NCBI RefSeq assembly: GCF_937976265.1
Contig: NZ_CALJRX010000262.1
Coordinates: 1-11,343, forward strand
Source: an uncultured Haemophilus sp.
GTDB taxonomy: Bacteria > Pseudomonadota > Gammaproteobacteria > Enterobacterales > Pasteurellaceae
Reading direction: 5' to 3'
Length of the DNA: 11,343 bases
In this document: positions 1 to 7,259 of the stretch, piece after piece
Layout: every line of letters starts with the position of its first letter
Numbering within the stretch: position 1 is the stretch's first letter
Translations under genes and position numbers: made by a program
Notes under the pieces: model-generated
Told to the model about the DNA's origin: nothing
The model's input: the letters and a program-made list of their open reading frames with translations, nothing else
Databases searched by the model: none

Positions 1-1096
1 CTCCCCAGCCTTCACGGGCCGCTTTAATTGTTACATCAACTTCTGTTGGGTGATGACCATAATCATCCACTAAGCGTACTTTACCATTTGGACGAATAAA
101 CTCGCCTAATTGATCGAAACGTCTGCCGGCACCTTGGAAATCTGCAAGCGCTTCTAAAATCGCTTCATTGCCAATGCCTTCTTCTTTTGCGACTGCAAGT
201 GCTGCGGTTGCATTTAACGCATTGTGTTTACCTGGCACATTTAATAATACATTGATGCGTTCACCGCTTGGACAAACTACGGTGTAATGGCCTTGGAAGC
301 CGGTTTGTTCATAATCTTCGATACGGTAGTCAGCATGTTCACTGAAACCATAAGTTAAGACTTGACGTCCAACTTGAGGAACAAGTTCCATTAGCACGGC
401 ATCATCCGCACACATAACCGCCAAACCGTAGAACGGTAAGTTACGTAAGAACTTCACGTACGTGGCTTTCATCTTCTCAAAGTCACCGCCGTACGTATCC
501 ATATGATCAGGTTCAATATTGGTTACGACAGAAACCATTGGCTGCAAGTGTAAGAAAGAGGCATCACTTTCATCTGCTTCAGCGATTAAATAGCGGCTTG
601 CCCCTAAATGCGCGTTTTTACCGGCTGATTTAACTAAACCACCATTAACGAAGGTTGGATCCAACTTCGCTTGAGTATAAATCATCGAAATCATAGCTGT
701 AGTAGTGGTTTTACCATGGGTACCTGCAACCGCAATGCCATGACGGAAACGCATAATTTCAGCCAACATTTGTGCTCGCTGAATTACCGGAATACGATTT
801 TGTTTTGCGGCGATTAATTCAGGGTTATCTTCATGGATCGCGCTTGATACAACAACGACACTTGCCCCTTGCACATTTTCCGATTGGTGACCAATGAAAA
901 TTTTTGCGCCGGCTTGAGCAAGACGCTGAATCACGACACCATCTGCAATATCGGAACCAGAGATATCATAACCTTCATTTAATAAAATTTCGGCAATTCC
1001 ACTCATACCGGCACCACCGATACCAATGAAATGAATTTGTTGAACCCGACGCATCTCAGGGATAATCTTTCTAATTTCGTCCGAAATATGTTTCAT
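1..1096 (-). CDS. murC: UDP-N-acetylmuramate--L-alanine ligase, 5' part (runs off left edge)
   Basis: Cytoplasmic Mur ligase that adds L-alanine to UDP-MurNAc using ATP, the first step of stem-peptide assembly. My translation from the ATG at 1096-1094 stays open for 365 codons to the window edge with no frameshift. The family is usually about 475 residues, so roughly the last quarter is missing. Visible motifs are the N-terminal Gly-rich UDP-binding loop (IGGAGMSG, about 26-33), the ATP P-loop GTHGKTTT (125-132), EADESD (173-178), TNIEPDHMD (192-200), PGKHN (288-292) and DDYGHHPTE (344-352). The His-Gly-Lys P-loop and DDYGHHPTE distinguish MurC from MurD, MurE and MurF. A good Shine-Dalgarno sequence, AAAGGTG (1104-1110), lies 7 bases before the ATG. 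murG ends 72 bases upstream. In relatives ddlB and ftsQ-ftsA-ftsZ follow, beyond this window. Confidence 0.97.
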   Translation of the reverse strand, partial: MKHISDEIRKIIPEMRRVQQIHFIGIGGAGMSGIAEILLNEGYDISGSDIADGVVIQRLAQAGAKIFIGHQSENVQGASVVVVSSAIHEDNPELIAAKQNRIPVIQRAQMLAEIMRFRHGIAVAGTHGKTTTTAMISMIYTQAKLDPTFVNGGLVKSAGKNAHLGASRYLIAEADESDASFLHLQPMVSVVTNIEPDHMDTYGGDFEKMKATYVKFLRNLPFYGLAVMCADDAVLMELVPQVGRQVLTYGFSEHADYRIEDYEQTGFQGHYTVVCPSGERINVLLNVPGKHNALNATAALAVAKEEGIGNEAILEALADFQGAGRRFDQLGEFIRPNGKVRLVDDYGHHPTEVDVTIKAAREGWG

Positions 1097-1114
1097 ATTA
1101 TTTCACCTTTATTT

Positions 1115-1135
1115 TTAACCGCACTTTTAGGTTAA
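1115..1135 (-). other. Inverted repeat around an uptake signal upstream of murC
   Basis: TTAACC (1115-1120) and GGTTAA (1130-1135) form a perfect 6-base stem with a 9-base loop in the murG-murC gap. The arm and loop include the uptake signal at 1118-1126. The stem is AT-rich and weak and has no convincing U-run, so a terminator role is doubtful. The rest of the gap (1097-1168) holds the murC ribosome site and nothing else I can identify. Confidence 0.35.
1118..1126 (-). repeat. DNA uptake signal sequence (Hin type)
   Basis: Exact AAGTGCGGT on the minus strand, the only intergenic copy here, in the murG-murC gap. The AT-rich stretch after it on the minus strand fits the extended uptake-signal consensus of the genus Haemophilus. 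Confidence 0.9.
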
Positions 1136-1168
1136 GGGTTTATTTACTATCCCTCAACTTCTCTGTTC

Positions 1169-2221
1169 TTATTTCGCGTTCTCTACGATGACATCAGCTA
1201 CACGTTTAGCTGCCAATGGTGCCGACATTTCTTTTGCCTTAATCGCCATCGCTAGTAAGGTTTCACGATCTGTTTTTTCTAAGAAATCGACCAACACATC
1301 CGCATTTAATTCATTCTGCTGAACGATTTTTGCTGCACCTACATCGGCAAGATATTTCGCATTTAAATATTGTTGTTGATCTTTATGCTGGAATGGTACA
1401 AAAATTGCTGGTGTCCCCACTGCTGCTAATTCACATACCGTTAAAGCACCAGATCGACAAATCACCACATCCGCCCAAGCGTAGGCTTCTGCCATATCAT
1501 CGATAAACTCTGTAATTTTGACCGAATCTGCATGTTCACCATAAAGTGCGGTCACACTTTCAACAGAACCTTTACCCACTTGATGACGCACTTCTAGTTT
1601 ATCTGCCAAACGCGCTACTACTTGTGGAATCGTTTGATTGAGTACGCGAGCCCCTTGGCTTCCACCCACGACAAGTACTCTCAATTTTCCGCTTCTTTCT
1701 GAAAAACGCGCTTGTGGTGATGGCATTTCAAATAAATCTTGGCGAACTGGGTTTCCTACAACTTCGGCATCTTTGAATGCAGTTGGAAAAGCTTGTAATA
1801 CACGTGTCGCAATTTTAGCCAACCATTCATTGGTTAAGCCTGCTACGGCATTTTGTTCATGTAAAATAACCGGCACGCCACAAAGTTTTGCAGCGATACC
1901 ACCAGGGCCTGATACATAACCGCCCATGCCTAATACCGCATTAGGTTGATATTCTTGAATAATTTTGCGAGCTTGCAATACGGCTCTTAAAATAGCAAAA
2001 GGTGCGCCTAGTAATGCTTTAATGCCTTTACCACGCAACCCTGAAATTTGAATAAAACGAATCGGAATGCCATGTTTGGGTACAAGCTGTGCTTCCATGC
2101 GATCTTTGGTGCCTAACCAGCAAATTTCCCAACCTTCTTTTTGTAAGGTTTGAGCAACAGCGATGGCGGGGAAAACATGTCCACCAGTACCACCCGCCAT
2201 AACTAATAATTTTTTACTCAT
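1169..2221 (-). CDS. murG: UDP-GlcNAc:lipid I N-acetylglucosaminyltransferase
   Basis: Peripheral inner-membrane GT-B glycosyltransferase that moves GlcNAc from UDP-GlcNAc to lipid I, giving lipid II on the cytoplasmic face. The protein is 350 residues, normal for the family. The N-terminal lobe has the glycine loop GGTGGHVFP (10-18), the second loop GMGGYVSGPGG (98-108) and HEQN (121-124). GNPVR (156-160) lies near the linker. The C-terminal lobe carries the third loop GGSQGA (186-191) and the donor-sugar site RSGALTVCE (256-264) followed by PFQHKDQQQY (276-285). The start is 8 bases beyond the ftsW stop. Its Shine-Dalgarno AGGGA (2227-2231) overlaps that stop codon, so translation is probably coupled to ftsW. 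One uptake signal lies inside (1544-1552), read as Thr-Ala-Leu. Assignment is secure. Confidence 0.98.
   Translation of the reverse strand: MSKKLLVMAGGTGGHVFPAIAVAQTLQKEGWEICWLGTKDRMEAQLVPKHGIPIRFIQISGLRGKGIKALLGAPFAILRAVLQARKIIQEYQPNAVLGMGGYVSGPGGIAAKLCGVPVILHEQNAVAGLTNEWLAKIATRVLQAFPTAFKDAEVVGNPVRQDLFEMPSPQARFSERSGKLRVLVVGGSQGARVLNQTIPQVVARLADKLEVRHQVGKGSVESVTALYGEHADSVKITEFIDDMAEAYAWADVVICRSGALTVCELAAVGTPAIFVPFQHKDQQQYLNAKYLADVGAAKIVQQNELNADVLVDFLEKTDRETLLAMAIKAKEMSAPLAAKRVADVIVENAK
1544..1552 (+). repeat. DNA uptake signal sequence (Hin type)
   Basis: Exact 9-base core on the plus strand inside murG. The gene strand reads ACC GCA CTT, Thr-Ala-Leu, in the segment ESVTALYG. Confidence 0.9.
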
Positions 2222-2229
2222 AAATATCC

Positions 2230-3414
2230 CTAATCATCTCTCAAACGCGCTTGACCACCACGTTGTAATCTATTTTCATGGTCAATACGCAATAAAATTC
2301 CCACAGTTGCCGACATAATGATGATGCTTGAACCACCGTAACTCACTAACGGGAAAGTTAAACCTTTTGTCGGTAACATCCCTAATGCCATACCGAGATT
2401 GACAAAGCCTTGGAAGAAAATCCAGAAACTAATACCTAAAGCAAAAAAGCCACGGAAACGCTGTTCTAACATGAGTGATTCACGTCCGATTTTCATTGCA
2501 CGGAAAATCAATAAACCTAAAAGAATGACAACAACGAAAATACCAATAAAACCAAACTCTTCACCAATAATCGCCATGATAAAGTCGGTATGTGCCTCAG
2601 GAAGATAATCAAGTTTTTGAATCGAGTTACCGAGTCCTTCCCCGCTAATTTCGCCACGACCAAATGCCATCAAAGAGTTAGTTAGCTGGAATCCCGTTCC
2701 GTAAGGATCTTTAAACGGTTCTAAGAAACCGGTAAAACGTTTTAAGCGATAAGAGGCGGTAAGAACTAACCAAATAAAGAGAAGTATGCCTGTACCAATT
2801 AGCAGAATAAATTGCCAAAAATTTGCACCGACAATAAAAAGCATGCCAAAGGTAATAACGAAAAGTACAACGGTACTCCCTAAGTCAGGTTGAGCTAATA
2901 AGAATACACCTAATACACCCATTACAATAAAAGGTTTAGCTGCACTAAATTTTTTACCACGCACTTCATCATAACGACGCGTAAAATAGCTTGCTAGGAA
3001 ACAGGTTAACGCTAGCTTGGCAAATTCTGCAGGCTGGAAATTTAAAATCCCTAAAGAAATCCAACGTTTTGCACCATTAACAGAAGAACCGATACCAAGA
3101 ACCAGTATCAATAAAACAATGGCTAATAAGAAAATTTTGGCGTGCCACTTTTCCCATTGAGAAGAAGAAATTTGGAGAGTTAAATAGCAGGTTGCTAAAG
3201 AAAGCAAGACATAAACGGCATCACGTTTAGCAAAATAGAATGCATCATTAAATACGCGTGCACTGTAAGGCATTGAAGCAGAAGTTACCGCCACTAAACC
3301 GATCAACAATAGCACGACAAAAAGCCAAAACAATGCGCGATCATAGAGCAACCCTTGCGGTGTCACTCTCACCCATTGTTCATAATTTTGTTTAATTTTA
3401 TTGATAAATTCCAT
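2230..3414 (-). CDS. ftsW: Septal peptidoglycan glycosyltransferase (SEDS family)
   Basis: Polytopic inner-membrane SEDS protein that polymerises lipid II into glycan strands at the division septum together with FtsI. At 394 residues with about ten hydrophobic segments (the first at about 27-47, the last at about 356-376), it has normal length and topology. SEDS signatures are GAKRW (114-118), QPAEFAK (127-133), AQPDLGST (174-181), the extracytoplasmic LPEAHTDF (271-278), whose Asp277 corresponds to the catalytic aspartate of the family, and the C-terminal LPTKGLTFPLVSYGGSS (347-363). Its position between murD and murG favours FtsW over its paralogue RodA. The ATG at 3414-3412 follows the murD stop by 15 bases, with an AAGG ribosome site (3420-3423) at good spacing. 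The protein ends with a basic cytoplasmic tail. Confidence 0.98.
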   Translation of the reverse strand: MEFINKIKQNYEQWVRVTPQGLLYDRALFWLFVVLLLIGLVAVTSASMPYSARVFNDAFYFAKRDAVYVLLSLATCYLTLQISSSQWEKWHAKIFLLAIVLLILVLGIGSSVNGAKRWISLGILNFQPAEFAKLALTCFLASYFTRRYDEVRGKKFSAAKPFIVMGVLGVFLLAQPDLGSTVVLFVITFGMLFIVGANFWQFILLIGTGILLFIWLVLTASYRLKRFTGFLEPFKDPYGTGFQLTNSLMAFGRGEISGEGLGNSIQKLDYLPEAHTDFIMAIIGEEFGFIGIFVVVILLGLLIFRAMKIGRESLMLEQRFRGFFALGISFWIFFQGFVNLGMALGMLPTKGLTFPLVSYGGSSIIIMSATVGILLRIDHENRLQRGGQARLRDD

Positions 3415-3429
3415 TACTACCTTAATTCT

Positions 3430-4743
3430 TTAAGCTAATTTTGCTAAACGAGTAAACTCTTCGCCACGTTTCTCAAAAGAGGCAAACTGATCCAAACTTG
3501 CACAAGCAGGAGATAATAACACCATATCGCCTGATTTTAAACGTGGACGTAAAAATGAAATGGCTTGTTCCATGGTTTCAAACAAATGACTTTGACTTGA
3601 AAGTGCCGCAAGTTGTTTGCCATCACGACCAAAACAATACGTTGAAATATGAGGTTGATTGATTAAATCTGCTAATTCAGAAAAATCTGCACCTTTACCA
3701 TCACCACCTAATAAAAGGTGTAACGTTCCCTCAACATATAACCCTGCTAATGCCGCAACGGTACTGCCTACATTAGTAGCTTTAGAATCATTAATCCAAC
3801 GAATGCCATTCGCTTGATGAGCTAATTGGAAACGATGGTCTAGGCCTTTAAATTGACGAAGTGCGGTACGAATTGCCTCTAAATTTATGCCAACTGCTTG
3901 CGCTAACGCTGTCGCTGCTAAAATATTCATGTAATTATGACGACCAACTAAAGTGGCTTCATCACAAGGTAAAATCACTCCCTCTTTCGCCATTAAGTAC
4001 TGTTTACCGTTTTCGGTTTTTAGCCAGTAATCTGCTTGATTTTCAGCAAAAGACACAACCTTCTTAGCTTGATTTTCACCTTCGCCAAAAGTGAGTTTAT
4101 CTTCTAAATTCACTACCGCTGTTTCTGCATTGTGGTAAATACGTAATTTGGCTTGACGATAATCTTCTAAATCCACATAGCGATCCATGTGATCTTCAGT
4201 CACATTAAGCACTGTCGCTGCAGCCGCTTTCAAGCTATAAGTGGTTTCAAGTTGGAAGCTAGAAAGTTCTAATACATAAAGATCGCAATCTTCATTTAAT
4301 AATGACAACGCAGGGATGCCAATGTTTCCCCCCATTCCCACTTTTATTCCCGCCGCTTTTGCCATTTCATAGACCAATGTTGTCACGGTACTTTTACCAT
4401 TAGAACCGGTAATCCCAATAATTGGCTTGGTGGCAGCTCGGCAGAATAATTCAATATCACCAATCACTTCTACACCTGCTGAAAGTGCGGTCTGAATTTC
4501 AGGTGTTTTTACTGCGAGTCCCGGGCTAATGACAATAATATCGCTTTCAAGTAACCATTGTTGATTTAGACTACCCGTGTGTAAAGGAACATTTTTAGGT
4601 AATTGATCTGCGCCAGCTGGATGTTGGCGTGTATCAATCACACGGATATTAGCTTGTTGAGATTGAAGATATTCAACGCAAGAAAGGCCTGTTTTCCCGA
4701 GGCCTATGATGGTGATTGTTTTATTTTGATATAGAGTTGTCAT
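3430..4743 (-). CDS. murD: UDP-MurNAc-L-alanine--D-glutamate ligase
   Basis: Cytoplasmic Mur ligase adding D-glutamate to UDP-MurNAc-L-Ala. I place the start at the ATG 4743-4741, giving 437 residues, the normal size. The protein then opens with the family's N-terminal nucleotide fold TITIIGLGKTG (9-19). An in-frame ATG at 4863 would add 40 residues that run through the mraY 3' end and a hairpin repeat and match no part of the family, so I reject it. Motifs: P-loop TGSNGKST (112-119), ELSSFQLETT (159-168), NVTEDHMDRY (180-189), the probable carbamylated lysine Lys199 in YRQAKLRIY, then LDHRF and NDSKATN in the C-terminal half. The ribosome site is weak (GAGAGAAG, 4753-4760). A 62-base gap holding a hairpin separates it from mraY, so it is less tightly coupled than most neighbours. 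It holds two uptake signals, both read as Thr-Ala-Leu. Confidence 0.97.
   Translation of the reverse strand: MTTLYQNKTITIIGLGKTGLSCVEYLQSQQANIRVIDTRQHPAGADQLPKNVPLHTGSLNQQWLLESDIIVISPGLAVKTPEIQTALSAGVEVIGDIELFCRAATKPIIGITGSNGKSTVTTLVYEMAKAAGIKVGMGGNIGIPALSLLNEDCDLYVLELSSFQLETTYSLKAAAATVLNVTEDHMDRYVDLEDYRQAKLRIYHNAETAVVNLEDKLTFGEGENQAKKVVSFAENQADYWLKTENGKQYLMAKEGVILPCDEATLVGRHNYMNILAATALAQAVGINLEAIRTALRQFKGLDHRFQLAHQANGIRWINDSKATNVGSTVAALAGLYVEGTLHLLLGGDGKGADFSELADLINQPHISTYCFGRDGKQLAALSSQSHLFETMEQAISFLRPRLKSGDMVLLSPACASLDQFASFEKRGEEFTRLAKLA
3859..3867 (+). repeat. DNA uptake signal sequence (Hin type)
   Basis: Exact 9-base core on the plus strand inside murD. The gene strand reads Thr-Ala-Leu in AIRTALRQF. 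Confidence 0.9.
4483..4491 (+). repeat. DNA uptake signal sequence (Hin type)
   Basis: Exact 9-base core on the plus strand inside murD. The gene strand reads Thr-Ala-Leu in EIQTALSAG. Confidence 0.9.
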
Positions 4744-4775
4744 GTTGTTTTTCTTCTCTCGTATTCTGGGATCAC

Positions 4776-4800
4776 GCAGGGTGCAACAAGTGCACCCTAC
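4776..4800 (-). repeat. REP-like hairpin in the mraY-murD gap
   Basis: A 25-base palindrome with arms 4776-4785 and 4791-4800 and the loop 4786-4790. Read on the operon strand it starts with GTAG, then GGTGCA, loop CTTGT, TGCACC and CTGC. All ten positions pair, nine as Watson-Crick and one as a U-G wobble in RNA. A 5' GTAG tetranucleotide before a palindrome is the hallmark of REP elements mobilised by RAYT transposases, so a dispersed repeat is my inference. No U-run follows, so it is unlikely to be an intrinsic terminator. No second copy lies in this window. Confidence 0.6.
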
Positions 4801-4805
4801 AAAAA

Positions 4806-5888
4806 TTATCTTAGTTTGAGTGTTACAAGCCCCATCAACACCAACATCAAGGATATAATCCAAAACCGAATAATCACTCGAGGTTCTGGCCAGCCTTTCA
4901 ATTCAAAGTGGTGATGAATCGGCGCCATTCTAAAAATACGTTGTTTTCTTAATTTGTAAGAACCCACTTGCAAAATCACAGACAAGGCTTCAACAACAAA
5001 TACCCCGCCCATAATCACTAATAAGAATTCTTGGCGAACAAGGATGGCAACAACACCGAGTGCGCCACCAAGTGCAAGAGAGCCTACATCGCCCATAAAG
5101 ACTTGTGCAGGATAAGTGTTAAACCATAAGAATCCTAAGCCTGCCCCTACGATTGCGGTACAGAAAACCACGACTTCAGAGCTATATTTGATGTAAGGAA
5201 TATGTAAGTATTCTGCAAAATTAACGTTACCGGTCGCCCATGCGATTAAACCAAATGCACCTGCGACTAACGCTGTTGGCATAATGGCAAGACCATCTAA
5301 CCCGTCTGTTAAGTTTACCGCATTACCTGTACCCACAATCACAAAGTAAGACAATACAATATAGAATAAACCTAATTGAGGCATGACATCTTTAAAGAAT
5401 GGAATCACTAAACGAGTTGCATCGGTATCATAACCTAACCAATACAACCAAATGATCGCCACTAATGCGACTACTGACATCCAGAAATATTTCCAACGCG
5501 CAATTAAACCATCGGTATTTTTACGTGTGATTTTACGGAAATCATCCACAAAGCCAATTGCACCGTAGCCAAACAATACAAATAAGCAAATCCAGACGTA
5601 AGGATTCGTTAAGTTAGCCCATAATAACGTACTCACACCAATGGAGAATAAAATCATCACACCGCCCATAGTTGGGGTGCCTTTTTTCGCAAAGTGACTT
5701 TCAGGACCGTCATTACGCACTTCTTGCCCAAATTTCAAAATTTGGAGGCGTTTGATCACTTTCGGACCAATCCATAAAGAAATGAAAAGTGCGGTTAATA
5801 ATGCCAAAATCGCACGTACCGTAATATAGGAAATGGCATTAAATGCCGTTTCATAGCGAACTAAATATTCAGCAAGCCAAACTAACAT
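4806..5888 (-). CDS. mraY: Phospho-N-acetylmuramoyl-pentapeptide transferase
   Basis: Integral inner-membrane enzyme that transfers phospho-MurNAc-pentapeptide from UDP to undecaprenyl phosphate, giving lipid I. At 360 residues it is the length I recall for the E. coli protein. Visible signatures are RNDGPESHFAKKGTPTMGG (58-76), the FVDDFRK loop with the paired aspartates Asp115 and Asp116, GTGNAVNLTDGLDGLA (186-201), the third active-site aspartate Asp267 in FMGDVGS, and APIHHHFELKGWPE with His325-His327. About ten hydrophobic segments are spread along the chain. The ATG overlaps the end of murF by 7 bases and has a strong ribosome site AAAGGA (5895-5900) inside murF, which indicates translational coupling. 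An uptake signal at 5787-5795 reads as Thr-Ala-Leu in the first transmembrane segment. Assignment is certain. Confidence 0.99.
   Translation of the reverse strand: MLVWLAEYLVRYETAFNAISYITVRAILALLTALFISLWIGPKVIKRLQILKFGQEVRNDGPESHFAKKGTPTMGGVMILFSIGVSTLLWANLTNPYVWICLFVLFGYGAIGFVDDFRKITRKNTDGLIARWKYFWMSVVALVAIIWLYWLGYDTDATRLVIPFFKDVMPQLGLFYIVLSYFVIVGTGNAVNLTDGLDGLAIMPTALVAGAFGLIAWATGNVNFAEYLHIPYIKYSSEVVVFCTAIVGAGLGFLWFNTYPAQVFMGDVGSLALGGALGVVAILVRQEFLLVIMGGVFVVEALSVILQVGSYKLRKQRIFRMAPIHHHFELKGWPEPRVIIRFWIISLMLVLMGLVTLKLR
5787..5795 (+). repeat. DNA uptake signal sequence (Hin type)
   Basis: Exact 9-base core on the plus strand inside mraY. The gene strand reads Thr-Ala-Leu in LLTALFISLW, a segment that E. 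coli MraY also has as I recall it. Confidence 0.9.
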
Positions 5889-7252
5889 AAGCTATCCTTT
5901 AATGAATAAATCGTCTCTTCCATTTTCATTGAGCGCGAGCCTTTCGCTAATACGACGACTTTTTGGTTTTCTTGTAATTTCTGTTTAATAATATCTAACG
6001 CATAAGCTGTCAATTCAGCTTTATCTGTAAAATGTTTCCCCAAAACAGCTTCAGAAATGACCGCACTTTCTGTTCCGTAAGAAAGCACTAAATCTAATTT
6101 AGCTTGTTTTGCATGTTCGCCCACTTGTTGATGACATTTTAGGCTATCCTCGCCTAATTCTTTCATATCGCCTACGAGTAGAATACGGAAAGCATCATAA
6201 CCTTTTAAAACATCAATCGCAGCTTGTAAGGAATCGACATTCGCATTGTAAGTATCATCTAATAAAAGTAGATTTTCATTCACTTGAATCGGGAATAATC
6301 TTCCTTTTACTTGAGAGCGATGTTCAAGACCGGCTTTTACATCAGCAAGACTCGCGCCCACATTCATAGCAAGTGCGGTCGCTGCCAAAGCATTTTTTAC
6401 ATTATGCTCACCTAAATAAGGCAAATTAATTTCAATACTACCTTTTGGCGAAACTAACGTAAACATCGAGCCATTAGGCGAATGTTGTACATTTTCAGCT
6501 TTGTAATCGCCACCATTAAAATATTGAATAGCATGGGAACCAATTTCTTTTTGCCACAATTCAATATAATTATGTTCACTGTTAATAATGGCTACACCAT
6601 TAGGGGTTAAACCACGATAGATTTCACCTTTCGCACGTGCAACACCTTCAATGGAGCCAAAACCTTCTAAATGTGCTGCTGCTACATTATTCACTAATGC
6701 GGCTTCAGGCTGTGCAAGATGCGTAGTGTAATCAATTTCACCTTGATGATTTGCACCCAATTCAATAACAGCAAATTTATGTTGTTCAGTTAAGCGTAAT
6801 AACGTTAATGGCACACCAATGTCGTTGTTGAAATTACCATTAGTGAACAGCACAGCTTCTGCATTACCTGCCGTTTTTTGCAGAATCGACGCAGTCATCT
6901 CTTTCACTGTGGTTTTACCTGAAGAGCCTGTCATTGCTACGGTACGAGGATTAATTTTTTCACGTAACCATTTTGCTAATTGACCAAGGGCTAAACGCGT
7001 ATCTGCAACAACCAATTGTGGCGTTACAATTTCGGTATTAGCTTGTTGCACTACTAAGGCTGTCGCACCTTGCTCAATGGCTTTATCTAAGTATTGATGT
7101 GCATCAAAATGCTCACCTTTTAATGCAAAGAAAAGTGAGTTAGATACCGCTTTACGCGTATCCGTATTGATATTTTCAACAACGGCCTGCTCATCTCCAA
7201 TAAGATTAGCATTTAAAATTTGGGCAAGCTGTTGGGTAGTAAGTTTAATCAT
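5882..7252 (-). CDS. murF: UDP-MurNAc-tripeptide--D-alanyl-D-alanine ligase
   Basis: Cytoplasmic Mur ligase that attaches D-Ala-D-Ala, completing UDP-MurNAc-pentapeptide for MraY. It has 456 residues, a normal length. Motifs: NTDTRK (29-34) in the UDP-substrate domain, P-loop TGSSGKTT (108-115), NGNFNNDIGVP (138-148), ELGANHQGEI (164-173), GEHNVKNALA (281-290) and DDTYNAN (332-338). The last is typical of MurF. The start ATG lies 7 bases past the murE stop, but no purine-rich Shine-Dalgarno sequence is visible in the AT-rich stretch before it. Initiation may therefore depend on ribosomes finishing murE. I keep this start because the N-terminus MIKLTTQQLAQIL looks like that of MurF in H. influenzae (from memory). 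The 3' end overlaps mraY by 7 bases. Two uptake signals lie inside, at 6060-6068 and 6371-6379. Confidence 0.98.
   Translation of the reverse strand: MIKLTTQQLAQILNANLIGDEQAVVENINTDTRKAVSNSLFFALKGEHFDAHQYLDKAIEQGATALVVQQANTEIVTPQLVVADTRLALGQLAKWLREKINPRTVAMTGSSGKTTVKEMTASILQKTAGNAEAVLFTNGNFNNDIGVPLTLLRLTEQHKFAVIELGANHQGEIDYTTHLAQPEAALVNNVAAAHLEGFGSIEGVARAKGEIYRGLTPNGVAIINSEHNYIELWQKEIGSHAIQYFNGGDYKAENVQHSPNGSMFTLVSPKGSIEINLPYLGEHNVKNALAATALAMNVGASLADVKAGLEHRSQVKGRLFPIQVNENLLLLDDTYNANVDSLQAAIDVLKGYDAFRILLVGDMKELGEDSLKCHQQVGEHAKQAKLDLVLSYGTESAVISEAVLGKHFTDKAELTAYALDIIKQKLQENQKVVVLAKGSRSMKMEETIYSLKDSLC
5895..5900 (-). promoter_or_regulatory. mraY ribosome binding site inside murF
   Basis: AAAGGA on the minus strand, 6 bases before the mraY ATG and within the last codons of murF. 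With the 7-base gene overlap it indicates translational coupling and supports the chosen mraY start. Confidence 0.75.
6060..6068 (-). repeat. DNA uptake signal sequence (Hin type)
   Basis: Exact 9-base core on the coding strand of murF. It reads Ser-Ala-Val in GTESAVISE. Confidence 0.9.
6371..6379 (+). repeat. DNA uptake signal sequence (Hin type)
   Basis: Exact 9-base core on the plus strand inside murF. The gene strand reads Thr-Ala-Leu in LAATALAMN. Confidence 0.9.
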
Positions 7253-7259
7253 TCTGTTT

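Noticed and set aside
1126..1158. A possible internal promoter for murC (TTGAGG and, 17 bases on, TAACCT, minus strand)
   Set aside because: The -10 candidate matches only half of the consensus and overlaps the inverted repeat, too weak to annotate without transcript data.
1638..1919. Plus-strand open frame of 93 codons opposite murG, and similar plus-strand frames opposite the other genes
   Set aside because: They lie wholly antisense to strongly conserved genes, show no recognisable domain, and have the composition expected of shadow frames.
4776..4800. Reading the mraY-murD hairpin as a rho-independent terminator
   Set aside because: On the operon strand the stem is followed by GTGATCCC and not by a run of T. 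Ending transcription here would cut off the essential genes murD to murC.
3430..4863. A longer murD reading frame starting at an ATG within mraY
   Set aside because: The extra 40 residues translate the mraY 3' end in another frame plus the hairpin repeat. They resemble no MurD N-terminus, and the normal family start is at 4743.
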